Assembly (NCBI GenBank): GCA_002751075.1 | Contig: NAOQ01000267.1 | Span: 1 to 64,000, forward strand | Direction of reading: 5' to 3' | DNA from: Ichthyophonus hoferi | Taxonomy: Eukaryota > Opisthokonta > Ichthyosporea > Ichthyophonida > Ichthyophonidae | Length of the DNA stretch: 64,000 bases | Part shown: piece by piece, positions 51,067-64,000 of the stretch | Layout: each line of letters starts with the position of its first letter | How positions within the stretch are numbered: the stretch's first letter is position 1 | Position numbers and translations under genes: made by a program | Notes under the pieces: generated by a model | Told to the model about the DNA's origin: nothing | What the model saw: the letters and a program-made list of their open reading frames with translations, nothing else | The model's database searches: none

Positions 51067-53532
51067 TATTATCCTCAGTACTAATAAGCACTAAAGTTTA
51101 CAAATGAATCCTTAAAAAATTTGATATTTTTTTTTTATGAAAAAAAAAACTTTATTGTTGCTATTTTTTATTTATTTTTTTATTGGTAAATTAGTTTATC
51201 TGATTATTATTTGTTCTACCGTGCATATTTTTTTATCAGGGAAACCAATAGATAATACTTGTTTGTAGTAACCAACATATTCGAAAAAAAAAAATACAAA
51301 AAAAAAAGCAACAAATAAGGGACCAATCAAGTACAATATTTGCTTTATTCCTAGTCAATAGACTATTAGATAGATCAGGCTATGCGGTTCTCTTGGATAG
51401 CCGCCTTTAAATAGCCAATGAACAAAATGTGAGCATGAGCTAGATAGTTCCCAAGAAATGCAAAAGTGTTATAGCAACGTCTTTGAATTTAAATTTAGAA
51501 TGAAACGTGTCCCAAAACAATTGAAATAATTTTTCTATGCAAACAAAAAAATCCAAAGAAGCCATAAGAAAAAATGCAACGTAAACCTTGGCTCCAATTG
51601 AATGCGTGCATGTTTTGGGGCTTCATAGACTATAGTTACATATAGTTCAACAAATGTATAAGGAATTGCTTGGTATCACATCCATACAAAATATTATGTA
51701 GAAATAATGATATTGAACGGTTTTCTAAGATAACTGTGAGTTTATGCACAAGTATTATCCCATTGGCACTGGCTTCCGTAATAGATCATAAACACGATGG
51801 ATTAAATAAATTTGGGACACATCTGAAATTTGAAGTGAAAATTGAAGAAACAAATGCAATACTGGATTTTATTCATATTCAATCAATGCCGTCTTATTTG
51901 GTAAGAATACTTGCTATTACTATACGATGCAATAAAAGGTTTAATAGATCATTATAATCATTATAATCATTATAATCATATAATCTACTCGATATGCCAC
52001 GTTTCACAGACTTTGTCTTAAAATAGATTCTTTAGAGCCTGTCAATGTTATGACCTCAAGCCTGAGAAATATTGCTATACTTGCATAGTTCTCTAATTAA
52101 GCATAGGTAATTAATATTTTAAGCAGATCAATTCCTTATTTAATCTATTAGTACAAAAATATCAAAGAAAATTTTGGAGGCCTGGTTGCTTGCTTATAAG
52201 GAAAATACATTGTGTAAAAGAGAAATGGCTTCTAAACCTGTATTCCTTATTTATCAAATACTTACACAATAAAAACATCATGGTTATAGAATAGTGTGCT
52301 TAGGCAATACATTAGACACGTTTTTCGGCCTTTATAGCATGTATATTAATTCTTGGGTCCATATTTATATTAAGAGCACACCTGTATACATTTATAAAAT
52401 ATAAATATGCCTTCACGTTTTAATGAGTGTGTATTATGACTTGTATTAATATGACAGGACTTGGAGCAGAATGCATGTAAAATATTGCGACATCAAGGAA
52501 ACATCTACAAACAGATGCCCAAAAGTTTAACTATGTATACCTGAAAAAAGTCCGGATATTACTTAGAGCAGTAATTGTTGAGCACAAAGCCATAGTCTGT
52601 GAAGCAGGCTAAATAAACTAAAGAAGCACATTTCATCTTGCATTATTTACTGTCTCAATTTTAAACATGGTACATTGAAAATAGTTAGGCATTGCCAAGA
52701 GAAATTCTTTTACACTAGTTATAAATATGTATTGCTTTTCATTATGTAGAAAATATCAAAATACAAATGTACTCAATGTATATAGTTTTGAATAAGGCCA
52801 TATATTTAATATCAGAATGTCTTCATATACTGTACAATTGGAACCATTCACAGAATGATGGGCTTCAATCAAATCATCTAGACCTTCTCTAATGGAAAGC
52901 TACTACGATAGAAATTAGAAAGAAACAAAACAGTATAAAGATATATAAGTTTGTACACATCCATTTATGTGTATTTATGTGTAGAAAAATGTAAGAAATA
53001 TGCTTAATGCTGAATATTGTGCCTTATATACAAATGCATGCCGTCCAAAGAAGATATTATACACTTTTAAGGAGAAAGGATGTTAGTAAGAGAAAGCATG
53101 CTTTGATCAGCATTATGATTAGAAGGATAGCCAGTGACACTGAAGCTAAGCTCCTAAACATGTTCTTACAAAAATAAAAAGTCATCGTGGTGATCCTAAA
53201 TGTAACACGATCGCCTCATTAGGACATGAAAGAGAACAAAAAACGTTCTCTACAAGAGCTATTTAAATAATTGATAAACTTGATAAACTCGTAGGAATTT
53301 CATTGACAATGAAATAAAAAATATAGTTGAAAATATACAGTTATGATATGATCCATCTACAAAATCTTAAATGAAGCATTAAACCACCAAGGTAAGTAAA
53401 ATACAAATCGGTGGAAATTATGAACAAAAAACATTGACAGATGTATAGGCAAACTATATAAGATATAGAAATATGAACAGAGAAAGAAAGTGCAAACAAA
53501 TTATGTTAGGTACGATCTTTTTCAGGTTCAGG
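51067..53532. other. Intergenic with one orphan open frame
   Basis: AT-rich, with A and T homopolymers at 51128-51150 and 51283-51307. An open stretch ending at 51900 is followed by a GTAAGA donor and encodes about 77 residues (including KFEVKIEETNAILDFIHI), but it lacks a clear start or partner exon and I recognise no family. A 9-base repeat (ATCATTATA units) lies at 51948-51985. Nothing else is supported. Confidence 0.45.
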
Positions 53533-55291
53533 TTACATGTTATTCCTCGTAGGACGTACAGCTACGCACACAGGAATTTGCCGAGGTTCATTATTGTGCT
53601 TCGGCAAAGACCTGGAGGCGTCTGGCACGGACTGTGAATGGTACGGTTTTCCTAGGCCTAGATCATTCTCAACACTAGTAGTATTAGCTAAAGGATATGA
53701 TAAAGAATAATGGTCACTGTCAAAGGTCCCCTCAACATTTAATAGATCATCCAATAGACGAGCGCCAAGTTCTTCAAGTGATAAGGAATCGGTAGTGTTT
53801 GATGACTCCTCTATAGACAGATCGTAGGTCTCCACCTGTGATGCCAAGAGGTTAAAAAAGAATACAATGGAGATGAATAATAGGATGGGAAGAATAGTCT
53901 AATTATAAAGGCATAGAGTGCAAGAATGAATAACTGTTTTACCATGGAATTGCTATAAAGGGAAATGTATATGTTATTTTTTTAAAAAAAATACATAACC
54001 TCCCAAACAGTTGGCAGAAAGACATCCTAATAGGCAAACCTAACTAATCCAACTCGCTCAACGGCACAGTTGCAGAGAGAAAACCCTTAGAGCTCAGAGC
54101 CCAGAGCCAGTATTACTAATCGTGTAAAATACTCATACATGAACCAATATAATAATACAATACCTCATCCTCGCCTACAGATGATATATCAAGAGCAAAA
54201 TCCGATGTGATCCAGGACGAGAGGGCCGGTACACACGGGGCAGAGGCTCGACGCCTAGAACCTGCGGTTGTACCCGTGCTGGGTGATGTGGTAGGAGGCT
54301 TAGGGGCCGGCATGTTATGATCATCCATAAATTTCCGATACTTCTGAAGGGCTAAATACATACGCTTTCTGGCTCCCTGTAGAAAAAAGAGAGTGAGAAA
54401 AACAAAGCCCAACATAATAGGTACATTAGAAGTATCTAGTATATATTATGAAATAAATAGTAAATACTGCTGAACTAGAGAGCTGGAGTAAAGCTGACTA
54501 GACCAAAAAGCACCTCCAGTGCTGCTAAACATAAAGCATAAGCAATGACTTTTAACACTAAAAGTGAGCATATATGCTGACTTCTTGAAGAATAATAAAA
54601 AAGAAGCAATCAAGTAAGCTTCTAATCTTTATGAATACATGTACAAGGGAAACTCAAAATATGAAGTTTGACACAGAAAATAAAAGTATTCGTGTTTTTC
54701 ACCAAGCAACAAGATAGGCAACAATACTCAGTACTATATGAAAATCTTCTGAAACAACACAAAATAACATGTGAAGAGGAATGTAAGTAGGAATGATTCA
54801 ATAATAATATTGTAAGGCCTCAATGACTATGAATGCAACCGAAAATTATAAATACAACATTTTACAATAGTATAAAGTGACTCAAACGCTGAAAAAGTAA
54901 AAATAAAAACAAAGCAACCCAAAGAAAAAGCATGCACGCTCACCTGCGTGGTTATGCCGATGTTTGTAAGATTTTCCTCACTCATGAGTAACAAGTCCTC
55001 TAAGGTCACATTTTGTGTGCTGAGTAGACCAATGTATTTATGCAACCTTAGTGTGCGCAAAAAAGAGGGTACGTCGTAGACCCAGTCCTTAGAAAAGTCA
55101 AGTGCGTCAACAGAATGACGGCGTTTGTTTGGATGTTCGTATCTTGGCCTATTCCTAGGTGGGATATATTGTTTTCTTCCATAATTTATGTCCTGTGTGG
55201 CAATATTACTAGGGAATTGCCCATAGGCTACTCCGGCAGAGCAGTCGGTGTACCAGCTGGTAGGTTGTTCATCGAACGGCACGTACGACAT
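53533..55291 (-). CDS. SAM-domain protein, Vts1/Smaug-like, three exons
   Basis: Exons 55291-54944, 54376-54164 and 53835-53533 give 287 residues, joined in phase 0. The N-terminal 65 residues are polar and end in a basic patch (HPNKRRHS). A SAM domain covers about residues 70-134: WVYDVPSFLRTLRLHKYIGL, then LEDLLLMSEENLTNIGITTQ, then the closing helix GARKRMYLALQKYRKF. LRTLRLHKY and GARKR are the features that place it near the RNA-binding Vts1/Smaug group, which recognises CNGG hairpin loops and promotes mRNA decay. That function is inferred. After the SAM domain come a Pro/Thr linker (APKPPTTSPSTGTTAG), an RRRASAP site and an acidic Ser/Leu-rich tail. An intron splits the SAM domain just before GARKR. 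It is much shorter than yeast Vts1. Confidence 0.9.
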
Positions 55292-56170
55292 GTTTCAAAG
55301 TTTAGAAAAGAAACTTTCAAGTCAAACACAAAACTAACTTTTACAGAGCAGAGAGAATATGGTTTCCAATATTTTTTATATATAGCCTACTATTTACAAA
55401 ATAATTATTACTAATATTCCTGCCCATTAATGCTCGTAACTATATTAATCGTTTAGTATATATATATTAACAAGAAAACAATCATATCCATTGCGATTTG
55501 TCTAGATTGTTGTTACTGGTGAGGCGGAGGAATGTTGACCAGGGAAGAAAAACAAACGAATATTTCAATGCCTGAATAATAGATAACGTTTTATTGGTTG
55601 AAATATTACGAATAAAAGTATAACAAAGATGGGTAAATCTAATAATAGATGACTCGAATAATTTTGTTCAAAAAATAACAACTAGACTATTAAATGCTTT
55701 AATTATTATTATTAAATTTATGTAAACTTAAATATAATTTTTTAAAGAACTCTAATAATAATTTTTTTATATCTAAGCACTATATCAACGATTCTATCAT
55801 AGGTACAATATTCGTGCTTCTTGAAAAGTATACCACTAGGGCCCTTATTTCTAAATCAAAATTTGCTTTCAGTGGTTGATTAGTTTAAATATATTTTTAT
55901 ATATATATATAGATACCTATAGCTGCATTATATAGTTCTGCATATGTTTCCAAGCATTCTCTTAAAAGTACAAGGAGGGCATAACAGAAGACGAAAAGGA
56001 GTGTAAAAAATTTATCGTATGTCAAGTTAAGGGTACATGAATGTTTAGGTTAACTGTGTAGGACGCCCATAGAGTGGGGGCAGATGAAGTAAGCTTATTG
56101 GAAGATGTTAAGCGGATATCAATTATAAGCTCCAGCAAGTGTATGATAAATATAAATTAATGCAAATTTC
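55292..56170. other. Upstream of the SAM-domain gene
   Basis: AT-rich. It must contain the SAM gene promoter, but no distinct element is seen. Confidence 0.5.
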
Positions 56171-56598
56171 ATGCCCAGTTTAAATTGTAGGTATAATTTA
56201 TTTATATATAATAGCGCAAGACCCGAGCTTAAAATTGTTTGGACGTTTTTCAAAAAGAAGGGTAACCAATGTAGTATTTCAAAAACTAAAAGCCATTTAC
56301 AATCATTTTGGGGGGATTTAAAAAACAGATCTAGACATCATATACCCAATACCCACTCACAACCCTGAGAGACTATCAGATTTGCTAAATTGTTGATACC
56401 TTATTCCGAATATATATTATGCCTTTTCATCACGTCTTGTCCTGTTTTAATTTTTTTCTTTATCGTTTATTTTCCCTGATTATATATTTATAAAGCAGTT
56501 TCTAAATAATAATACGGAAACAATATTTATTTTTTATGCAATCAATATCAATAATACAAAATCTCCAAATACAAAAGATCACATCCACACCTAATCAT

Positions 56599-56797
56599 CT
56601 ATTTTTTCTTATCTTTAACCAATACTTTTTTGGGCACGACATGATATTTACCAGTGGCTGACACACCGAAGTGGAGTATAGTGCCTCCACCATAATCACA
56701 ATAAAAAATTATAAAGTCATTATACAAAATCTATATTGCTGCATATAATTATATCATAACATAAATTGTTATTTTTAACTATATTATGGGATATACT
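56599..56797 (-). pseudogene. Possible Tc1/mariner-like transposase remnant (weak)
   Basis: An open block at 56730-56599 on the minus strand ends in TAG and contains DYGGGTILHFGVSATGKYHV. The spacing of GGG-T-I-L-x-F-G resembles the GGGS-I-M-x-W-G segment before the second catalytic Asp of Tc1/mariner transposases. A preceding open frame (57000-56797) ends RLRRHR at a GTATAT donor, but an intron of only 66 bases would be needed. On the opposite strand at 56171-56368, an SFWGDLKNR stretch recalls the NPIENLWxxLK motif of the same families. The pieces are on different strands and no terminal repeats were found. It could instead be the last exon of an unrecognised gene with a Lys-rich C terminus. 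Confidence 0.25.
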
Positions 56798-58006
56798 CTA
56801 TGCCTTCTCAATCGACTTTCCAACATTGTCGATTGAAGATGATTCCATGACTTGGTACAAAGAAAACGAAACTTTTGCTTGCCATGCAGCCAATGATCAA
56901 AAAAAAAATTCAAAACTATAAATACTACATAACATAAATTAATATCAATAGCCATCAGATTAAAATTGTCATACAGGAATACAAATGTTACTAATTTCAC
57001 CCTATAAAGTTATACATTTAAGCATCTTGACTACCTATCCACTCTTCAAATCTCAGTTGATCTAGGTAAAACTTATTGAGCCACGCCCAACAACTAACCT
57101 TCATCAATGACTACACTCTTCATACTAAGTAATAAAGATTATACGTCAAGGTCATTGAATACTTGTTAAAAGAAATTACAATTTTAAATTAACTGGCTAA
57201 CCTAAAATATTTATATTGTGCCCAATTCCAGGGAACACCTCTTAAAAAGACTAAGGTGAGGGTTACAAATAGATTTGCGACCAATCAAAGGTATGCAAAA
57301 GTCATAAAAAGAAGCATTATAGCCAAATATTTTCAATGAGTTAGAATGGGCATAGAGGGGGAAGGGATTAAGCAAGACCCCCGGTGTACTTGAGACCCTC
57401 AGGTAAATAAATGAAGCTAGAACGCTTCCAGATGTCATGTTCACGTTGGATAATAAGGAAAAAACAATGTCATTTTGTACAGTAATAAAGTCTTAAAAGT
57501 AATATTGAATTGCATTTTTTCAAATTTAGTGAACAGTTGAATTACGCACTTATTGAACTGTGCATTGTACATAGTAGGGACAGATCCTTGAAGGGGAACA
57601 AAGCAAGGTTTTTGCTATCTAACAAGTAGCACATACGTTTGTTGGGATACAAGGAAGATAGTGTATTACGACCAATAAAAGCTCTTGGCAATTTTCCCAT
57701 CCAAATCAATTCAATATAATTGGCTATTTCAGTACTCCACCTCTTATTGGCTAAAACAATTTACGTGATTAAATAGATCAGTCAATAGATCCATTGATAG
57801 GTTGATCATTAGTTGACGGAGGAAAAGAGAGAGAAAAGGGAAAAGGTACTTATTTTATGTGGAAATAAGAATATTATCAGACAAAAAAAAAGCAGCCCAC
57901 ATATTATAAGTTGGCCACCATTCTTTAGAAACATCATTTTGAAATATTTCTTTATTGTAATGTTTTATTGTACTTTTTTCCAAGTATATATATGATAATA
58001 ATATCA
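56798..58006. other. Intergenic downstream of the ABHD6-like gene
   Basis: Contains an intronless minus-strand frame starting with ATG near 57438 (MTSGSVLASFIYLRVSSTPG, 75 residues, ending 57211) that is less AT-rich than its surroundings but matches no family I know. Nothing else is recognised. Confidence 0.4.
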
Positions 58007-61000
58007 TTACGTTAACAATCCTCTCGACTCCGATCCATGGTCCCCTGCTAGAGCAGTGTATCGATTGCAATACTGCACTTTGGTTTGTTCACACAAAAAT
58101 CTGGCTACTATTCTTGCAATGCTACGGTAGGCTTCAGTGCCCAAGGAATGACCACACTTCTGTAAGAATTAGATGTGTTCATAACAATTAAATATCAGGG
58201 AAAAATAGACTGGCCCAGTTTCATAGTATCGTTTGATTTGGTATGGTGTTATTGGAATTATATTCATATATGAACTCCTATTGATTGACCTTGGCAGCTC
58301 TTCTCAGTGTGCTAGGTTGAAGATTTTTATGGATGAGTCAAGAGAGTATATATATACATATAGGTCCATGAGTACCAAGATAAATGTTCTATAGGCACAT
58401 GATGCTATTAGACAGGTACACTAGTACCACTTAGTAGTTTCTTATAATGCTATATGGCGATATATATATGCACGCGTTTGCACATATGCATATGAATAGT
58501 GTGCTAAGCAGGACCCACTGAATATAGTATCTGTTCATAGCTCATACAGATACACATAAATGAAAATAAAATAAATAAATAAAAAGGTAAAAAACTACAA
58601 GACAAGATAAAGGCCATTCCACAACATGAAATAAACTAATCTGTCTAATACCAAACCACATCAAGTTAGATTCATAATCAAGAAGATTTAGTAAATTTTA
58701 TAAAAAGTTATTATAACGTTGATCAATATAGACTATAATAGACTACAGCAAAGCTACAAAAACTACGCCAAACTACTTACAGGAATTATCTGAACATCAG
58801 CACAATTAGGAAGTATGTTTCTCAGAATATTTGCACATTTTGGACTGATTACTTGATCCATTTCCCCCCATATTACCAAAGTGGGAACCTAAATGTACGA
58901 ATATTTAGCCGTATTATGTAGCATTGTAGTGTGATGTAGTGCGCGTATACGTACAGGAGTACTCTTATGTTAGTAGAAGAATATAAACTTACAAGAGAGG
59001 AAGTGGGGATATTTCTGTAACTATGGAAGTATAAGTATATAAGGATATATGTATATATATACTAGAAGACGTTGAGCACATATTGCATCATACATCTATA
59101 TTCAATATGGTTAAAAATACATGTATTTATAGGATATCTGTAAGAAAATGCCGTAATGCACAGAGATATACTACGTAAAAGAGATTATACTGAGAGTAAT
59201 TAAATAAAACAATCGTGAGAGGTCATTCTTATAAGGGCAACATAACTCAATAGGTTTGTGGAGAGACGTAAAGTAGATAATAAGGACATTCAGTGGAAGA
59301 AAAAAGAAACTGAAAGAAAAACTATATACAAAACAACTTAAATGTTTGAAAGCAGTCAATAACAAGAAAAAAATGTATTTGAATTCATCTAAAAAATGAC
59401 TAAATCATTAAATACTGGTATGATAAATAAACAATAGTTTAGTTTACATATGACTATCTTTGGTAATGATTTATTAAATTAGTAAGAAAGTCTGTAGGTG
59501 GATAAATATATATTTGATAAACACGTATATGTGTGTTTGTTTGCGTGGGTAAAAGGCAGAATACTTGGAGAATAAGACCCTGTCAGAAGTTCCAACCTGA
59601 ATGTTTGCTGCAACACTCTGTAGAAGAAAACGACTTTCTTTTTTGAACAACATTTTACTGGCCATCTTCATATAAATCTCTTTCTTGGCCATTATTTCCT
59701 CCAGTATAACCTGTTATTGACCCAATATTGCAATCAGGATATATATTACACAATAAAACAAAAATTGCACCCTAAAGCATGGCTTGTTTTATATATTTTT
59801 CCTCCTTATCCATATCAATTGTTTTGACATACACATGCATACTATAGTAGATTGTGTGCATAGCTTTTAACCATAAAATAAGGGGGGATATAGAATAGTT
59901 AACGATAATATTAAACCACAGAAGGTAGTGTATAAAGACATGGTGCATAAACAGAGTCAAAACCAAATAGCACAAAACACCTAATTAAGTGCAGTTTGAA
60001 AAACAAAACAACAGCAAACTAAAGATTGAGTAAAGATATTAGTAATAGTGGCAGGTGAATAAAGATTAATGTCACAACGATTGCCGACACAAAAACATGT
60101 ATCTTTTGGTTTTCTGGGTATCATTACAACATGTAGAATTAATCTTGAATTTCTTTCAACTATCCACCTATACTATCCTACATACTATCCTACATACTAT
60201 CCTACATACTATCCTACATACTGTTTCTTAAAATAATGAATATCAGCTACCCCCAACCAAACCTGAACTATAATTACTGTCCATTCCTTTCAAGCTTAAC
60301 TGACCTGTTTTATTTGATAGGGCAGGTATATTGGTTTGTACATAATAAGTTGAAACATCTGGTCCAATTCAGCCATTGTCTCAGGGAGCAGCCTGTGTGT
60401 ATATGAATGTTGTTATATATATGTATTTCGAGTATGTATAATAGTACCAGTATAAATTTCAGTATAAACGTTTGGTTTCAATGCAAGTTTAAATGATGTT
60501 TACAAAAAAAAAAGGTTCAAGTATATATCAGTGTCGAAAGGTTTAGCATATGTAAACCCAAAGAACAAAAGGAAAGCATAAAACAGAATATAGTTAGAAG
60601 AATGAGACTTATTAATGTTAGTATGAAGATAACTACTGTATAATTGTATACCTATTGACATCCCAGTTAGTAGGTTCTTTAGAATCTATACCAGCTGAAC
60701 ACATTAGAGTTAATGTAGCAATTTCAGAAGGATAGGTGGCTGCTAGTACCCCGGCAACATGGCCTCCCAAAGACATTCTGCATGTTGTCTTATTATAAGT
60801 AGCTAGTATAGGTTACATTACATAGGGATGGAGAATGATGGCAGCTGTTTGATGTCTTTATTATATAGGTAATTTTACAGTTTTATAAATATACATACCT
60901 GCTACACAAACCTAAACATCGTATAATAAGTACACAATCAATCTTGTAAAAAAGTTGGGAACATGTCTACCATAGTATATCGATCTTGATCTATAAGTAT

Positions 61001-62639
61001 ATAGTACTTTATTTATATAATAACATTATCTTAAGTTTATAATATCTTCGGTCAACTATAACATAAATAAATTAGATATTAACGTAAGCAAATATAACTC
61101 AAACCAAATCAAAAAAAAAAAAGCCTTATACTTAAGTGCATTGTAATCATAAAGCTTAACCATTAGTATCTTACAATAAATGATGGGCATAAGGTTCTTC
61201 ATATACATCTAAAACAATCCAATACAATATAACTGTTATTATAGAAGTACGAGATAATTGTGAGCGTACGGACATATTATATTATTAATTAAGCGAGATT
61301 GTATCCATGTATATGAATAAGAATATTGACATTTATTTACTCAAACTTATAAGTTAAGTAAACAAAAGGAACAGAATTGCAAAAGTACAAGTCAGTACAG
61401 TAAAGATAATAACAATAATAATATGAATATAAGTATGAAAATGTAGATTTTTTTTTGAAAATCAGCGTATGAAAAGTTTAATATTGATTTTTTCTTTAGC
61501 AATTTTCCTCAAAGATTTATTTGGTTTCCTTAAATACTCTTTCTTAAGGAAATAATATTCCCATGCCCATGAGTAGCGAAAATAATAAAAATCGAGCTGC
61601 TAAGATATCTGTAACCACTTAATATGAATGTGAACAAAGTGAACAGTGATCAGTAATCACCTAACAGCTAGAAGGTAGAAGGAGAAACATACCCGATCAC
61701 ATGGTAAGGCCCCTGATCTGATAAGGCTAAGGTCTTACTTAGTGAATGGATTACCTCCACCATATACCTGCAACCGTGGCAAGGATTAGGTTGTGATTAT
61801 AACACTGTTTCTACATCGGGATAATATTTCAATCAATGATTTTTGCACAATAAATATAATAAACCCCCCTTTTCGTGGATACACAAAAGTAGCATCTATT
61901 CTGACGTTGACAGTTATTTAATAATACTAATAGACGACAAGCCCCAAAGTGGACAAAGAAAATATTAGGCTATTTCAGGAGATGATTAGAATATTCAAAC
62001 TCCTATATAAACGCATTAAAATAAACCCCATGTTTGTATATATGCAAATAATTCAAAAATATAAATATACATGTGTATAGGTCTTAGTCATATTATACAC
62101 TTTCAACAACTTTCATCTTAATAACAATAAGTCATATTATTATTATGTTATTTTCCAATATACAGCAGTAAACAAACATTTTATTAAACAGTGTAGTGCC
62201 CATACACATTTACCATAAAGATATTCATAGATATACGTACAAGCATACATGTAACACCGTACAACTCAACATTCATTAAATACACACCAATATCTTCATA
62301 CACCAAATTAGAAAACGCTCTTGCACACAATGTATATCTACTTCTTTACAAAAATTAACAAAATAATACAATAGTTACTCTTCATAACAAAAAAAAAACT
62401 TAAAATAACTCACTTTATGAATTAAAGAAATCAAGGAAACAAAAACAAAGACGGGATAAAATATATAAATTAAACACATAAATAAACACTTCTTCCAACC
62501 TGACCCCACATTGTTCGGGGCTTTCAGGAGTTTCCGATTGTCCGTGACATGGCATGTCCACAGCAATAACATGATGTGTTTTAGTGGAATGCTGGGCTAG
62601 CAATCTGATGGAACAACGTATATTAGCCATTGTTGTTTA

Positions 62640-62673
<34 letters not shown>

Positions 62674-63725
62674 TCTGTACAAGGCGCCTACATCAAATTC
62701 TAAATTACATAAATAAAATATTTACGATACATGTTGCTCAAATAAAAAGTAATTATATTAACCATATTTATATGAAGTGAAAATCAACTTCACAATTCAA
62801 AGTTACTACAGCTACCTCTACTTTCACTATAGCACTACTACAATAATCCCTACATCATTTTTATTCTAACGTCATCTCTATTATCACCACCACATCTACA
62901 ACTATAACCGCAACTATATGTCTTGCTATTATAACCAGAAATAACCTAAATATTAATCGCATACCAGCATGCGTGGCTGAGTCAAAGCATTAAGCCCTCC
63001 ATTTCTTAGAAACAATGACACATGCCTAATAAAGTCAGCCCAACGTTCGCTGTGACTAGTAAATCCATGTATAAGTATTAAAGCTGATGCCTGGGGGTTG
63101 CCTCCTTCTAGGTATGACACCTTGTACTTGCCCACCATAGAATATCTGTGTTTAGTGGAGTGTGTGGCCATGCATCCATAAATATGCAAGCAAACATTGG
63201 TATTGATATGGAGACTTTTCCTTATCTCTTTATACTTGGGTAAGGCATAATTGTTTTTGACAAATCTATATCTTTTTTTTTTACGATATGAATAAATAGT
63301 ACGTGGAAAACAGAGTATTTTGGCTTCAGTTGGAAAAAAAAGAAGAAAAAATAGAGAAATACAGTTATCTTAATAATTGAAGCAATAAAAGAAAATAAAG
63401 AAAATAAAACAAAGTCAAATAAATGCAAAGGCAGAGTTAAAAATCAACGAGCGGGCTAATATAATTAAATGGGTTACAAAAAATAACATCTTGATGGAAA
63501 TGTTGTGAATAATGCAGCTGTGCTTTGGGAAATATTATTTTTTAAAAAGTTATGCAAATACACTTACCTGCGAGTAAGGCAAGCTCTTTTAAGTGTAATC
63601 CAAACGTAAAAGCGCAATAAGCTGGCAGGAGCGCACCAATAAAGGAGTAATAGAGTTAGTAACGTACCACAACTAACTAAACCTACTAAACTTACTAATA
63701 CACCAAGTAGAACAGCCAGCTTCAT
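58007..63725 (-). CDS. ABHD6-like membrane-anchored alpha/beta hydrolase, nine exons
   Basis: Exons: 63725-63568, 63145-62965, 62591-62500, 61767-61693, 60777-60652, 60392-60305, 59710-59597, 58888-58781 and 58159-58007. GT-AG junctions and phases all fit; 364 residues (human ABHD6 337). Residues 5-35 form a membrane anchor, then LLRFYVWI as in ABHD6. The oxyanion region is LILIHGFTSHSERW, then HVIAVDMPCHGQSE. The nucleophile is Ser171 in GMSLGGHVAGVLAATYPSE, the acid Asp289 in LVIWGEMDQVISP, and the base His318 in PKCGHSLG. A cap region with MFQLIMYKPIYLPYQI lies between. ABHD6 hydrolyses monoacylglycerols and lysophospholipids at membranes; the same activity is likely but inferred. The usual G of DMPGH is Cys here. 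A minisatellite lies in the intron between exons 6 and 7. Confidence 0.95.
60171..60222 (+). repeat. 12-base minisatellite in an ABHD6-like intron
   Basis: ACTATCCTACAT is repeated about four times in tandem with no visible variation. It lies in the intron between exons 6 and 7 of the ABHD6-like gene. Confidence 0.9.
62639..62672. repeat. (TTA)n microsatellite
   Basis: About eleven TTA/ATT units inside the intron between exons 2 and 3 of the ABHD6-like gene. Confidence 0.95.
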
Positions 63726-64000
63726 TTTTTTTAAAGGAGTATGACAAAATAAAATTGTTAGTGATGTTAAATATTTGACAGCATAAATATTAGAAAAGCC
63801 ATCCGCGCGTATGTTTACTTTTTTAAAAAAAAATAGTTCGCCATATAGTTACCATACTACACCAAACTAGTCTTACAAACTATGCTATTTGTTAACTGTA
63901 AACTGAAAAGACTACGTCTTCATAATTATTTGCCTTTATTCATTTAGTTTTGTCAAGTATTTTAAGTGTTACAAAGACTTTAGGCCAAATAATTTGTATA

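Noticed and set aside
1-64000. CRISPR arrays, operons, bacterial-type signals, rRNA and LTR-type elements
   Set aside because: None seen. The window is intron-rich nuclear eukaryotic DNA, and no reverse transcriptase, integrase, capsid or paired long terminal repeats were recognised.

Overview
The window is nuclear DNA of a eukaryote. It is AT-rich, carries GT-AG introns of roughly 170 to 850 bases, and has polypyrimidine acceptors and AATAAA-type 3' ends. Coding exons stand out as short, less AT-rich islands. Nine genes can be read exon by exon from their reading frames, splice phases and family motifs. The heat shock factor has a fungal-type DNA-binding domain and oligomerisation helix. Together with an intron-rich ABHD6-like lipase, a RUS/DUF647 protein, a type I metacaspase and a selenocysteine-containing SelT, this points to an early-branching fungus or a close holomycotan relative. 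The organism assignment is inference, not proof.

Layout. 1.2-4.0 kb (minus): selenoprotein T, five exons, with an in-frame UGA in a CSSU motif and a SECIS-like hairpin in the 3' UTR. 6.3-7.2 kb (minus): intronless START/SRPBCC-like protein. 7.2-14.9 kb: gene-poor, with an assembly gap flanked by poly-A. 14.9-15.5 kb: weak candidate membrane-protein exons. 15.6-23.9 kb (minus): 16-exon UTP15 of the small-subunit processome. 24.7-25.0 kb: long imperfect hairpin. 25.1-26.0 kb: unexplained open frames. 28.4-31.5 kb (plus): RUS/DUF647 protein. 32.8-33.6 kb: assembly gap between two identical 127-base copies. 35.2-37.6 kb (plus): unknown coiled-coil protein. 39.6-41.1 kb (minus): heat shock factor. 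42.9-49.0 kb (plus): 12-exon metacaspase. 49.9-51.1 kb: non-coding 598-base tandem duplication. 53.5-55.3 kb (minus): SAM-domain protein of the Vts1/Smaug kind. 56.2-57.4 kb: possible transposase scraps. 58.0-63.7 kb (minus): 9-exon ABHD6-like lipase with an N-terminal membrane anchor.

The genes do not form one pathway. They look like ordinary housekeeping and stress genes: ribosome biogenesis (UTP15), proteostasis and stress (HSF, metacaspase, the ER selenoprotein SelT), lipid handling (ABHD6-like, START-like) and RNA binding (SAM). The most notable system is the complete selenocysteine cassette of SelT. Two further points of interest are a possible poison exon in the metacaspase gene and the hairpin upstream of UTP15.
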